A DNA stretch of 33,582 nt from Actinomycetes bacterium. GTDB lineage: Bacteria > Actinomycetota > Actinomycetes > Propionibacteriales > Propionibacteriaceae. The stretch spans positions 1 through 33,582 of the forward strand of contig JAJZQV010000025.1 of the NCBI GenBank assembly GCA_021803025.1. Reading direction: 5' to 3'. The notes beneath the pieces are model-generated. The model did not search any database. It worked only from the letters and a program-made list of their open reading frames with translations, and was not told the DNA's origin. Made by a program: the position numbers and the translations under genes. Below, in pieces: positions 7,259 to 16,316 of the stretch; position 1 is the stretch's first letter; every line of letters starts with the position of its first letter.

Positions 7259-8098
7259 TCAGGTCGCGAACACGTCGCGCAGCGTGACGGTACGCAAGCC
7301 TCGCTGCACGACGAGATCGACCAGGTGCTGCATCGCGCCGATCACTCCCGGGTGGTTCGCATGCCCGATGACGATCCGCCCCGCGCCGAACCACTGGTCC
7401 GCGAACGCGGACACCTGGTCGGGCGTCAGGACGCTCGAGTCGGACAAGGACCCGTACCAGAGGGTCGGTGCGGTGAACCCGATCGCCGCCGCCGCGCTTC
7501 GTACGCTCGCGTTGATCGCTCCGAACGGGGGCCGGTAGAACGGCTTCGAGCTCACCCCGTACGTGGACTGGATGAAGTCCTCGTTGCGCTGCAGCTGGTC
7601 CTGGACCCCCTGCGCAGACAGGCTCCGGAGGTCCGGGTGCGACCACGTGTGGTTGCCGATCTGGATCTGGCCGGACTGGACCATCGGCCGCAGCCGCTGC
7701 GCGTGCATCGTCCAGGCCGGCTGGTTCCCGTTGAGGAAGAACGTCAGCCGGTTGCCCGTCTGCTCGGCCATCTGCGCATAGGCCGCGACGACCGTCGGGT
7801 CCGTGCCGTCGTCGATGGTCCACGCCATGTACGGGCCGGGGATGGGAATCTTCGTGATCGCCTTGCCGACCGGGATGGCGCCCTTGGTCGTCGGGAGCGG
7901 AGGTGCTGGGCTCGTGGGAGCGGTGAGCGGCGTCGGAGACGGCTCGGGGCCGGGCGGGGTGCGGGTGCGTTCCGTCCCGTTCGGAGACGAGGTCGGCGCC
8001 GTCACGGCTGTCGGTGCGGGGCGTGCACAGGCGCTCAGGACGCCCGCCGCCAGCGCCCCGGTGCCGCCGACCAGGAATGCCCGTCGATCCATGCTCAT
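7259..8098 (-). CDS. Polysaccharide deacetylase (NodB domain), Tat-type lipoprotein
   Basis: A 279-residue exported protein. MSMDRRAFLVGG has a twin arginine at 5-6, then a short hydrophobic stretch and the lipobox LSAC with Cys24, so it is predicted to leave by the Tat route and be anchored as a lipoprotein. A Pro/Thr/Ser-rich linker of roughly 55 residues follows. The NodB catalytic domain shows WTIDDGTD (motif 1, with Ile in place of the usual Phe of TFDDG but both Asp kept), HTWSHP (motif 2, the metal-binding His pair) and RPPFG (motif 3). Such enzymes deacetylate cell-wall glycan or chitin-like sugars with a divalent metal. GGAGG lies 6 nt before the ATG at 8096-8098, which decides the start. 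It diverges from dnaK. The substrate is not determined by the sequence. Confidence 0.87.
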   Translation of the reverse strand: MSMDRRAFLVGGTGALAAGVLSACARPAPTAVTAPTSSPNGTERTRTPPGPEPSPTPLTAPTSPAPPLPTTKGAIPVGKAITKIPIPGPYMAWTIDDGTDPTVVAAYAQMAEQTGNRLTFFLNGNQPAWTMHAQRLRPMVQSGQIQIGNHTWSHPDLRSLSAQGVQDQLQRNEDFIQSTYGVSSKPFYRPPFGAINASVRSAAAAIGFTAPTLWYGSLSDSSVLTPDQVSAFADQWFGAGRIVIGHANHPGVIGAMQHLVDLVVQRGLRTVTLRDVFAT

Positions 8099-8194
8099 CC
8101 CCTTCCTCCGACAGGTTAGGCCCTGCGTCGTCCAGGGCCGATGAGGCGCGATAAGGAGTCGGCCAAGGAGGGGAATAGCCCCTCTGCGTACCGG

Positions 8195-10136
<1,942 letters not shown>

Positions 10137-10148
10137 CGCACCAGCATC

Positions 10149-10190
10149 GAGGGCGCACCGTCCGGCCGAGAGTCGGACGGGTGCGCCCTC
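10149..10190 (+). terminator. Strong hairpin between dnaK and grpE (attenuator)
   Basis: A stem of about 16 pairs, GAGGGCGCACCGTCCG against CGGACGGGTGCGCCCTC with one bulged G, closes a short loop in the 84-bp dnaK-grpE gap. It is followed only by CTAGTCTTG, not a T-run. It may lower read-through so that dnaK is made in excess of its co-chaperones, or protect the 3' end of dnaK mRNA. TAGTCT at 10192-10197 could be an internal -10 box. Confidence 0.6.
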
Positions 10191-10220
10191 CTAGTCTTGT
10201 GACACCGATCGAGGAGAGAC

Positions 10221-10799
10221 ATGACTGAGGACTTCCCCCCCGAGGACCAGACGCCAGGTACGGACGCCACCCCGCCTGTGACGCCGGACGAGACCGCCGA
10301 CACCGACGTCGACCTTTCTGCTGCGGTCGCCGAGCTGACCGGCGACCTCCAACGCGTCCAGGCCGAGTACGTCAACTACAAGCGCCGCGTCGACCGTGAC
10401 CGCGACGTCGCGCGTCAGCGCGGCATCGAGTCCGTCATCACCGACCTGCTGCCCGTGCTCGACGGCATCGACGGGGCCAAGGCGCACGACGAGCTGACGG
10501 GCGGCACGAAGCTCATCGCCGACGAGGTCGCCAAGGTGACGGCCAAGTACGGGCTCGAGGCGTACGGAGCGGTGGGCGACGAGTTCGACCCGCAGATCCA
10601 CGAGGCGCTCATGCACGTGCACGTACCCGGCTACTCGGTGACGACCTGCACGCAGATCTTCCAGACCGGCTACCGACTCGGCGGTCGCGTGATCCGCCCC
10701 GCACGGGTGGCCGTGACCGACGCGAGCGAGGAGCCTGCCGGCGCAGCCCAGGAGCAGGACGACTCCGTACCGGACGACCCGGGATCCCTCACCGACTGA
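10221..10799 (+). CDS. grpE: Nucleotide exchange factor GrpE
   Basis: A 192-residue protein. After an acidic Pro/Thr-rich N-terminus (about 30 residues) comes a long helix ([20 protein letters not shown]) that forms the GrpE dimer coil, then [17 protein letters not shown] and the C-terminal beta domain with [12 protein letters not shown] and [16 protein letters not shown], the GrpE signature. It releases ADP from DnaK. GAGGAGAG precedes the ATG at 10221 by a few bases. The acidic tail is longer than in many homologues. Gene order and sequence make the call secure. Confidence 0.97.
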   Translation: MTEDFPPEDQTPGTDATPPVTPDETADTDVDLSAAVAELTGDLQRVQAEYVNYKRRVDRDRDVARQRGIESVITDLLPVLDGIDGAKAHDELTGGTKLIADEVAKVTAKYGLEAYGAVGDEFDPQIHEALMHVHVPGYSVTTCTQIFQTGYRLGGRVIRPARVAVTDASEEPAGAAQEQDDSVPDDPGSLTD

Positions 10800-10817
10800 C
10801 GTGGAAGGAGGCGCTGG

Positions 10818-11960
10818 ATGAGCACGAAGGACTGGCTCGAGAAGGACTACTACAAGATCCTCGGCGTCTCCAAGGACGCCAAGCCGGATGACATCAAGAA
10901 GGCGTTCCGGAAGCTGGCCCGGGAGAACCATCCGGACCAGCACCCCGACGACAAGGAGTCGGAGCGCCGGTTCAAGGAGATCTCCGAGGCCAACTCGGTG
11001 CTCTCGGACCCCACGAAGCGCAAGGAGTATGACGACGCCCGGAGCATGTTCGGCGGGGGCTTCCGGTTCCCCGGCGGCGGCCAGCCCGGCCGTCCCGGCG
11101 GCGCGGGGGTCAACATCGAGGACCTGTTCCGCAACGCGGGCGAGAGCGGCTTCGGCGACATCTTCGGAGGGCTGTTCGGCGGCCAGCAGCCGCGCCGGTC
11201 GGGGCGCGGTCCTCGACGCGGCCGTGACATCGAGGGCGAGGTGACGATCCCGTTCGCCGACGCGGTGACAGGGGTGACCGTCGGCGTCCAGATGGTGTCG
11301 GAGGACGCGTGCGAGGCGTGTCGCGGCACGGGCGCGAAGGCCGGTACCGTGCCGCAGGTCTGCCCGACCTGCCAGGGCTCCGGCATGCAGGCCTCCCAGT
11401 CGGGCGGCTTCGCGTTCAGCGAGCCGTGCCGTCAGTGCCGTGGCCGGGGGCTCATCATCGAGACGCCCTGCCCGGTGTGCGCGGGTACGGGAAGGGCCCG
11501 GTCCACGCGGACCATGCAGGTACGGATCCCGGCCGGCGTCGACGACGGGCAGCGGATCCGGATCAAGGGCAAGGGCGGCGCCGGTGAGAACGGCGGAGCA
11601 GCAGGCGACCTGTACGTGACGGTGCACGTCACGCCCCACCCGGTGTTCGGCCGGAACGGGGACGCTCTCACGGTGACGGTGCCGGTCACGTACGCCGAGG
11701 CGGCGCTCGGCGCCGAGATCGACGTCCCGACGCTGGGCGACCGTACGGTTCGGCTGCGCGTCCCTGCGGGAACGCCGAACGGCCGTACCTTTCGGATCCG
11801 GGGGCGCGGAGTCGGCAAGGCGCAGGGCGCCGGCGACCTGCTGGTCACCGTCGAGGTGGAGGTGCCGCAGCACCTGTCGGCGGAGGCGCGGGCGGCTCTC
11901 GCCGAGTACCAGCGGCTGGCGGCGGAACCGAACCCTCGGACGCGTCTGATGAGGAGCTGA
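10818..11960 (+). CDS. dnaJ: Hsp40 co-chaperone DnaJ
   Basis: A 380-residue type I DnaJ. The J domain has HPD at 38-40, which stimulates DnaK ATPase. A Gly/Phe-rich segment (FGGGFRFPGGG...GDIFGGLFGG) follows, then four zinc-finger repeats of CXXCXGXG type: CEACRGTG, CPTCQGSG, CRQCRGRG and CPVCAGTG. The C-terminal substrate-binding domain contains GDLYVTVHVTPHPVFGR. The DWLEKDYYKILGV start with an extra WLEKD matches the DnaJ1 form that sits in the dnaK operon of actinomycetes. GGAAGGAGG lies upstream of the ATG. It begins 18 nt after grpE ends and is followed by hspR after a single base. Confidence 0.97.
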   Translation: MSTKDWLEKDYYKILGVSKDAKPDDIKKAFRKLARENHPDQHPDDKESERRFKEISEANSVLSDPTKRKEYDDARSMFGGGFRFPGGGQPGRPGGAGVNIEDLFRNAGESGFGDIFGGLFGGQQPRRSGRGPRRGRDIEGEVTIPFADAVTGVTVGVQMVSEDACEACRGTGAKAGTVPQVCPTCQGSGMQASQSGGFAFSEPCRQCRGRGLIIETPCPVCAGTGRARSTRTMQVRIPAGVDDGQRIRIKGKGGAGENGGAAGDLYVTVHVTPHPVFGRNGDALTVTVPVTYAEAALGAEIDVPTLGDRTVRLRVPAGTPNGRTFRIRGRGVGKAQGAGDLLVTVEVEVPQHLSAEARAALAEYQRLAAEPNPRTRLMRS

Positions 11961-11961
11961 G

Positions 11962-12369
11962 ATGGACCACCTGCCTGACCGACTCGAGCGCGACGCCCCC
12001 CTGTTCCCCATCTCGACGGCTGCGCGGCTGGCGGGCATGCACCCGCAGACGCTCCGTACGTACGACCGGCTCGGCCTCGTCGTCCCCACCCGTACGCGCG
12101 GGCGCGGGCGGCGCTACTCGCTGCGCGACGTCGCACGGCTGCGGCTGGTCCAGTACCTGTCGCAGGACGAGGGGATCAACCTCAACGGCGTCCAGCGCAT
12201 CCTCGAGCTAGAGATGCGTCTCGACGGGCTCCAGAAGCGGGTCGAGGAGCTGACCGCCGAGCTGCGGGCGGCGCACGCGGCGCCGCCGGGGAGCCGCCTC
12301 TTCACGGCCTCCACGAGCGCCGTCCACCTCGGTACCGTCGTCCGCACCCAGAGGGCCATCGGCCGGTGA
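11962..12369 (+). CDS. hspR: MerR-family heat-shock repressor HspR
   Basis: A 135-residue MerR-type regulator. The winged helix-turn-helix PISTAARLAGMHPQTLRTYD (residues 16-35) and the GRRYSLRDVARLRLVQ wing are typical HspR, followed by a coiled-coil helix (LELEMRLDGLQKRVEELTAE) for dimerisation. HspR binds HAIR repeats as repressor of the dnaK operon with DnaK as co-repressor; two matching HAIR sites lie upstream of dnaK here. The gene starts 1 nt after the dnaJ stop and ends the operon. The C-terminus is of ordinary length. Confidence 0.96.
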   Translation: MDHLPDRLERDAPLFPISTAARLAGMHPQTLRTYDRLGLVVPTRTRGRGRRYSLRDVARLRLVQYLSQDEGINLNGVQRILELEMRLDGLQKRVEELTAELRAAHAAPPGSRLFTASTSAVHLGTVVRTQRAIGR

Positions 12370-12396
12370 TGCGGGGGCTGCGGCCCGCCTCGCGGT

Positions 12397-12416
12397 CGAG
12401 CCTGGGCCCGGGCTCG
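12397..12416 (+). terminator. Candidate terminator after hspR
   Basis: CGAGCC and GGCTCG pair across TGGGCCCG, 28 bp beyond the hspR stop codon. The stem is six pairs or slightly more and lacks a T-run, which is common in high-GC actinomycetes. Confidence is limited. Confidence 0.35.
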
Positions 12417-12470
12417 GTCGTTCAGCTGCGACCGGTGTCCCAGGGGGGAGCCCGATCACCCAGAGTCCCG

Positions 12471-12645
12471 GGGTTCGACCCGGATCGGTGTCGTTCTCAC
12501 GCCCTGCGGAGTCACTGACCGCGGTCCAACCCCTCCTGGTGTCGTTATGGCGCCTCCGGACGGCCTGATACCGACACGGAACCGGGTCGGGCGTCGTGGA
12601 GTCCCATCACGCGTTCCGAGAACGACCACGAACGGGGTCGAACCC
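12471..12645. repeat. Degenerate 175-bp inverted repeat in the hspR downstream gap
   Basis: The outer 28 bp (12471-12498) match the reverse complement of 12618-12645 at about 24 of 28 positions, sharing GGGTTCGACCC and TCGTTCTC. The inner edges also match: GTGTCGTTAT (from 12539) against GTGTCGGTATC on the opposite arm. The centre has drifted. This looks like an old palindromic or head-to-head duplicated element. It lies in the 450-bp gap between hspR and the next gene, where I found no convincing coding sequence. Confidence 0.45.
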
Positions 12646-12709
12646 GGGCGCGCCTGCACCCGTCCGCCTGAGCGGCCGCCCGCCTCCAGCTGAGTCCCAG
12701 GCGCTGTCG

Positions 12710-12765
12710 GGCTTTCATGGGAAAGCCTGCACATCCCATGGCAGATTTGGTGTTGGGTGTGCAGG
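12710..12765 (+). promoter_or_regulatory. Possible structured 5' leader with competing hairpins
   Basis: GGCTTTC-ATGG-GAAAGCC (12710-12727) is a perfect seven-pair hairpin. CCTGCACA-T-CCCA (12726-12738) pairs with TGGGTGTGCAGG (12754-12765), 12 pairs with one bulge. The two helices share two bases, and CATGGG across the first loop (12716-12721) is complementary to CCCATG at 12735-12740, so alternative folds or a pseudoknot are possible. It ends 54 nt before the dehydrogenase start codon. No known riboswitch class was recognised. Confidence 0.35.
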
Positions 12766-12819
12766 TTCCCCTACCGCCCTCGATGAACCGACGGCCCCAC
12801 AGCCGAGAGGAGAGCCACG

Positions 12820-14163
12820 ATGAACGACCTCATCTCGCGGGCACTGCTGGTGGCCTCGGACACCGACGTCGTCGAGGTGGGCCGAGGTGTCCTGGCCGCC
12901 AGCGGCACGATCCTGCGCGAGGCGCTGTTCAGGGACGCCGGACCGGCGCTGGTGGTGGCCGACGATCGTACGTGGGCAGCCGCCGGCCAGGCCGTGTACG
13001 ACGCCCTCGCCGCTGCCGGCGTCGAGATGGTGGAGCCGATGGTCTTCCCGGGCCACCCCGTGCTGTACGCCGCCCTCGACAACTGCGACCTCATCACCCA
13101 GCGGCTCGAGGAGACGGGCGCCGTCGGCGTGGCCGTGGGTTCCGGCACGATCAACGATCTCGTCAAGCTCGCCTCGGGGCGTCGCCGCCAGCCGTACGGT
13201 GTCGTCGGCACAGCGGCCTCCATGGACGGCTACTCCGGCTTCGGCGCCCCGATGAGCTCCGAAGGCGTCAAGGTGACGATGCCGTGTCCGGCGCCCCGCG
13301 TCGTCATCATCGACCTCGACGTCGCGGCGGCGGCACCGCCCGCCATGGTCGCCTCCGGCTACGGCGACCTCTCGGCCAAGATCCCCGCCGGTGCCGACTG
13401 GATCCTCTCGGACGCCATCGGCCTCGACCCCATCCATCCCTTCGCCTGGGAGCTCGTACAGAGCGGCGTGTACGACGCGCTGTCCCGGCCCGAGTCGCTG
13501 GCAGCCGGCGATCCGGACGCGTACGAAGGCCTGGTGTCCGGGCTCGTCCTCTCGGGGCTCGCGATGCAGGTCTACCGGGGTACCCGCCCGGCCTCCGGCG
13601 CGGAGCACTACTTCAGCCATCTCTGGGAGCTCGACCACCTCGGTGCCGACCTCGACCCGCCCCTGTCACACGGACACAAGGTGGCGATCGGCACGCTCGC
13701 GATGTCGATGTTCTACGAGAGATTCCTGGCCCGCGACCTCGCGGCGCTCGACGTCGATGCCGCGGTCGCGCACTGGGCCCCCTGGGAGCAGGTCGAGGTC
13801 GATATCCGCGCGCGGTTCAGCGGGGCGCTCGCCGACCACGCTGTCGCCGAGACGAGGGTGAAGTACGTGGCCGGGGAGGGGCTGAGACACCGGCTCGAGA
13901 CGTTCATCGCGGGCTGGGCCGGTCTGCGGGAGCGGATCATCGCCCAGCTCACGCCCGCAGTGACCCTTCAGCAGATGCTCGGTGCGGCCGGAGCGCCGAC
14001 GACTCCCGAGGACATCGGCCTCACAGCGGACGACGTCAAGGCGACGTTCCCCAGGGCCATGTACTACCGCTCGCGCTACACCGTCCTCGACCTCGCCCGC
14101 GAGGCCGGCTGGTTCTCCGGGCTCGTCGACGAGGTGTTCAGCCCGGGCGGCCTGTGGACCTAG
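12820..14163 (+). CDS. sn-Glycerol-1-phosphate dehydrogenase-like protein (AraM/EgsA family)
   Basis: A 447-residue protein of the iron-type alcohol dehydrogenase superfamily, close to AraM/EgsA enzymes that reduce dihydroxyacetone phosphate to sn-glycerol-1-phosphate. The dinucleotide-binding loop AVGSGTINDLVKLAS (about 106-119) is clear, and TAASMDGYSGFGAP follows. Likely metal ligands are Asp183 in GYGDLSAK, His263 in SGAEHYFSH and His284 in LSHGHKVAIGT, as in glycerol dehydrogenases. GAGAGGAGA just before the ATG at 12820 sets the start. Bacterial members are known from Bacillus; in actinomycetes the role is unclear and the true substrate may be a sugar phosphate. No lipid- or sugar-pathway gene is adjacent. 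It stands alone, with a possibly structured leader. Confidence 0.75.
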   Translation: MNDLISRALLVASDTDVVEVGRGVLAASGTILREALFRDAGPALVVADDRTWAAAGQAVYDALAAAGVEMVEPMVFPGHPVLYAALDNCDLITQRLEETGAVGVAVGSGTINDLVKLASGRRRQPYGVVGTAASMDGYSGFGAPMSSEGVKVTMPCPAPRVVIIDLDVAAAAPPAMVASGYGDLSAKIPAGADWILSDAIGLDPIHPFAWELVQSGVYDALSRPESLAAGDPDAYEGLVSGLVLSGLAMQVYRGTRPASGAEHYFSHLWELDHLGADLDPPLSHGHKVAIGTLAMSMFYERFLARDLAALDVDAAVAHWAPWEQVEVDIRARFSGALADHAVAETRVKYVAGEGLRHRLETFIAGWAGLRERIIAQLTPAVTLQQMLGAAGAPTTPEDIGLTADDVKATFPRAMYYRSRYTVLDLAREAGWFSGLVDEVFSPGGLWT

Positions 14164-14189
14164 CGTCCTTCGGGGACCGGGCAAACTGC

Positions 14190-14232
14190 AGGTCCTCTCC
14201 CCGAGCGGATAGGTCCTCTCCCGGAGCAGCGG
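14190..14232. repeat. Tandem 21-22 bp repeat resembling a ribosome-binding region
   Basis: AGGTCCTCTCCC starts two back-to-back units (14190-14210 and 14211-14232) that continue CGAGCGG and GGAGCAGCGG. On the minus strand each reads GGGAGAGGACC, much like GGAGAGGACC in front of the small acidic gene's own start at 14424. It lies just past that gene's stop codon. Confidence 0.45.
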
Positions 14233-14424
14233 CTACGACGAGGTGGGGAGGCCGTCTCGGGACACGTCCGGGTCGACGGCGTACGTCTTGCCGGGGTTGA
14301 ATCCCTCGGGCATGACCTCGTCCTCCGGGAGCTTCGTGGTGTCGATCTCGATCTCGCTGCCCTGGTGGATCGCGTCCGACGGCGCGTCAGCGTAGACGTC
14401 CTCGATGTCGGAATACGTGGCCAT
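14233..14424 (-). CDS. Small acidic hypothetical protein (63 aa)
   Basis: MATYSDIEDVYADAPSDAIH begins a 63-residue, strongly acidic protein without cysteine, signal peptide or membrane segment. I do not recognise the family. The gene looks real: GGAGAGG stands at good distance before the ATG at 14422-14424 and the composition is plausible for a soluble peptide. It is divergent from the thioredoxin gene (90 bp) and convergent with the dehydrogenase gene. The C-terminal part (PEGFNPGKTYAVDPDVSRDG) has several Pro/Gly turns and may be disordered. No function can be assigned. Confidence 0.6.
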   Translation of the reverse strand: MATYSDIEDVYADAPSDAIHQGSEIEIDTTKLPEDEVMPEGFNPGKTYAVDPDVSRDGLPTSS

Positions 14425-14514
14425 GCGTGGTCCTCTCCTGATGTCGGAACGCTAGTACCCAGCGACCGTCGCTCCCATCCATCATGCGCGGGACTCGCCG
14501 TCTAGGATCGGATC

Positions 14515-14943
14515 GTGACTGATCCCGTCGTCGCCTGCCCGTCCTGCGGCACCAAGAACCGTCTCCCGGTCGCCTCGACCGGGCTGCCCCGATGCGCCTC
14601 CTGCGGCGCCGACCTGCCGTGGCTCGTCAGCGCGGGGGACGACGACTTCGACGAGGCCGTACGGTCGAAGTCCCTCGTCGTCGTCGATCTCTGGGCGACC
14701 TGGTGCCCGCCCTGCAAGGCCATCGCACCGGTTCTTGAGTCGCTGAGCAGGGACCTTGCCGGCCGGTTGAAGGTGGTCAAGGTCGACGTCGACAGCTCGC
14801 CGGGGATCGCCCGTCGCTATGACGCCCGCAGCATCCCGATGCTGCTCCTCATCGACGACTCCACGGTCGTCGACACGATCGTCGGCGCTCTGCCGAAGCC
14901 GGCGCTGAGAGCGCGGATCGACGCGGCGCTGGCCCGCCGCTGA
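14515..14943 (+). CDS. Thioredoxin with N-terminal zinc ribbon (Trx2/TrxC type)
   Basis: A 142-residue protein. Residues 8-30 hold two Cys pairs, CPSC (8/11) and CASC (27/30), which form a zinc ribbon as in E. coli thioredoxin 2. The thioredoxin domain follows: VVVDLWATWCPPCKAIAPVL with redox motif CPPC at 64-67 (CGPC in most thioredoxins), VDVDSSPGIARRYDARSIPM with the cis-Pro, and a final helix. It is a cytoplasmic disulfide reductase, and zinc-ribbon forms are often linked to oxidative stress. The start is the GTG at 14515: TAGGAT (14503-14508) lies six bases upstream and no ribosome-binding site is present, so it is probably leaderless. It lies 140 bp before hemA, separated by a hairpin. 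Confidence 0.88.
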   Translation: MTDPVVACPSCGTKNRLPVASTGLPRCASCGADLPWLVSAGDDDFDEAVRSKSLVVVDLWATWCPPCKAIAPVLESLSRDLAGRLKVVKVDVDSSPGIARRYDARSIPMLLLIDDSTVVDTIVGALPKPALRARIDAALARR

Positions 14944-14959
14944 CGCCTGTCCTCGTCCG

Positions 14960-14992
14960 CCCTGCCGATGGCCGGCCCCGCAGGGGGTTCTT
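14960..14992 (+). terminator. Candidate terminator after the thioredoxin gene
   Basis: CCCTGC (14960-14965) pairs with GCAGGG (14980-14985) around a GC-rich loop, followed by GGTTCTT. It lies 17 bp past the thioredoxin stop and before the hemA promoter. Confidence 0.45.
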
Positions 14993-15070
14993 AGCGGGAA
15001 CATAGCCGTTGCTTGACGCAGAAGAAGACGCTCGCCCGTGGGCGATGACGTGGTTGAAAGATCGCTGGAC

Positions 15071-15076
15071 TACCCT
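15071..15076 (+). promoter_or_regulatory. Likely -10 box of the heme operon (leaderless hemA)
   Basis: TACCCT lies seven bases before the hemA GTG at 15084, the same geometry as six other genes in this window. No convincing -35 hexamer was seen at 16-19 bp spacing. If correct, the heme operon transcript starts at or next to the hemA start codon. Confidence 0.45.
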
Positions 15077-15083
15077 GCCTTGC

Positions 15084-16316
15084 GTGCCGGTAACAGCAGT
15101 GGGCTTGAGCCACCACCTCGCAGCGCCGGAGGACCTCGCCCGCATCGGTGATGCCGCCGACGCCGTGGAGGCGTGTCTCGCGAGCTGTTCCACCGTCGCG
15201 GGCTGGGTGCTGCTGAGCACGTGCAACCGGTTCGAGCTGTACCTCGACGGGCCGACCTTCCACGCCGTCGTGGACGCCGCCGTCGATGCCGTACGAGAGG
15301 CGCTCGCTCCCGACCGTCGCGACCTCGCCGACCAGTTCGAGGTGTACGTGGGCCAGTCGGCGGTCGAGCACCTGCTCGAGGTGGCTTCGGGACTCGACTC
15401 CATGGTCGTCGGCGAGGCGGAGATCATCGGGCAGGTACGAGCGGCGATCTCTTCCGGCGCCGACCATGCCACGGCCACCCTGCACAGGCTGTTCCACGCG
15501 GCGCTCACGACCGCCAAGGCCGTCGTGTCGGACACTGACCTCGGCGCCGCGGGACGTTCCGTCGCCGGCGTCGGCCTCGACCTCGTCGAGCAGCGCCACT
15601 TCCCGCTTGCGGGTCGCCGCGCCCTCGTCGTGGGGACGGGGAGCTACGCCCGGGTCGTCACGGCCGCACTCGTCCGGCGAGGCTGCGTCGACATCGACGT
15701 GTACTCGCCGACGGGCCGAGCCGACGCGTTCGCCGAGTCCCACCCCGTGGTCCCCGTGGCCGACCTGGCCCCCGCCGTCCGTGGAGCGGACCTCATCGTC
15801 ACGTGCAGCGGCTCGTCCGGCGACCCGACGATCGGACGGGACCTTCTCGAGGCCGCCCGGGACGACCGTCCGCTGCTTCCCGTCCTCGACCTGTCCCTGT
15901 CCGGAGACGTCTCACCCGACGCGGCGGACCTGGTCGGCGTCGACCTCATCGACCTCGAGGAGGTCGGCGCGCACGCGCCCGCCGACCAGGGCACTGCTGT
16001 CCTCGAGGCCCGTGAGCTCGTCAGCCGCGGGGTCGAGGCGTACCTGCACCTCGAGTCGGGGCGCGTGGCCACGCCCGCCGTCACCGCGATGCGCGCCCAC
16101 GTCAGCCAGTTCATCGAGAAGGAGATCGAGGTGGCGAGGCGTCGCTACGACCCGGAGACGGCCGAGGCCGTCGCACGCTCGCTGCGCCGCGTCTCCAACT
16201 CGCTCCTCCACGCGCCGTCGCTGCGCGCGGCGGAGTTCGCCCGTACCGGCGAGCTCGCCGACTACCAGCAGGCCCTCCGCACCCTGTTCGGTATCGACGT
16301 CGAGGTCCAGGGTTGA
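15084..16316 (+). CDS. hemA: Glutamyl-tRNA reductase HemA
   Basis: About 410 residues. It reduces glutamyl-tRNA with NADPH to glutamate-1-semialdehyde, the first committed step of C5-pathway tetrapyrrole synthesis. VTAVGLSHHLAAPEDL opens the catalytic domain; the nucleophilic Cys47 is in STCNRFELY, and AVEHLLEVASGLDSMVVGEA holds His96 and the conserved Glu of the active site. VVGTGSYARVVTAAL is the NADPH-binding loop. Where many homologues have DLAVPRDVEP this one has DLSLSGDVSP. The C-terminal dimerisation helices end in ALRTLFGID. The GTG at 15084 was chosen because homology begins there and a TACCCT box precedes it. First gene of the heme operon; its stop overlaps the hemE start (TTGA). 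Confidence 0.93.
   Translation: MPVTAVGLSHHLAAPEDLARIGDAADAVEACLASCSTVAGWVLLSTCNRFELYLDGPTFHAVVDAAVDAVREALAPDRRDLADQFEVYVGQSAVEHLLEVASGLDSMVVGEAEIIGQVRAAISSGADHATATLHRLFHAALTTAKAVVSDTDLGAAGRSVAGVGLDLVEQRHFPLAGRRALVVGTGSYARVVTAALVRRGCVDIDVYSPTGRADAFAESHPVVPVADLAPAVRGADLIVTCSGSSGDPTIGRDLLEAARDDRPLLPVLDLSLSGDVSPDAADLVGVDLIDLEEVGAHAPADQGTAVLEARELVSRGVEAYLHLESGRVATPAVTAMRAHVSQFIEKEIEVARRRYDPETAEAVARSLRRVSNSLLHAPSLRAAEFARTGELADYQQALRTLFGIDVEVQG

Noticed and set aside
12466-12485. tRNA T-arm look-alike (GGGTTCGACCC)
   Set aside because: No acceptor, D or anticodon arms could be found around either copy; it belongs to the inverted repeat.
12761-12790. tRNA 3'-end or attachment-site fragment (GCAGGTTCCCCTACC)
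   Set aside because: It lacks the TTCGA/TTCAA core and no integrase or duplicate was seen; better explained as part of the hairpin region.
12717-14300. 527-codon plus-strand frame overlapping the dehydrogenase gene
   Set aside because: Out of frame with the clear GSGTIND-containing protein; the product is Arg/Gly/Pro-rich and has no stop-start logic.
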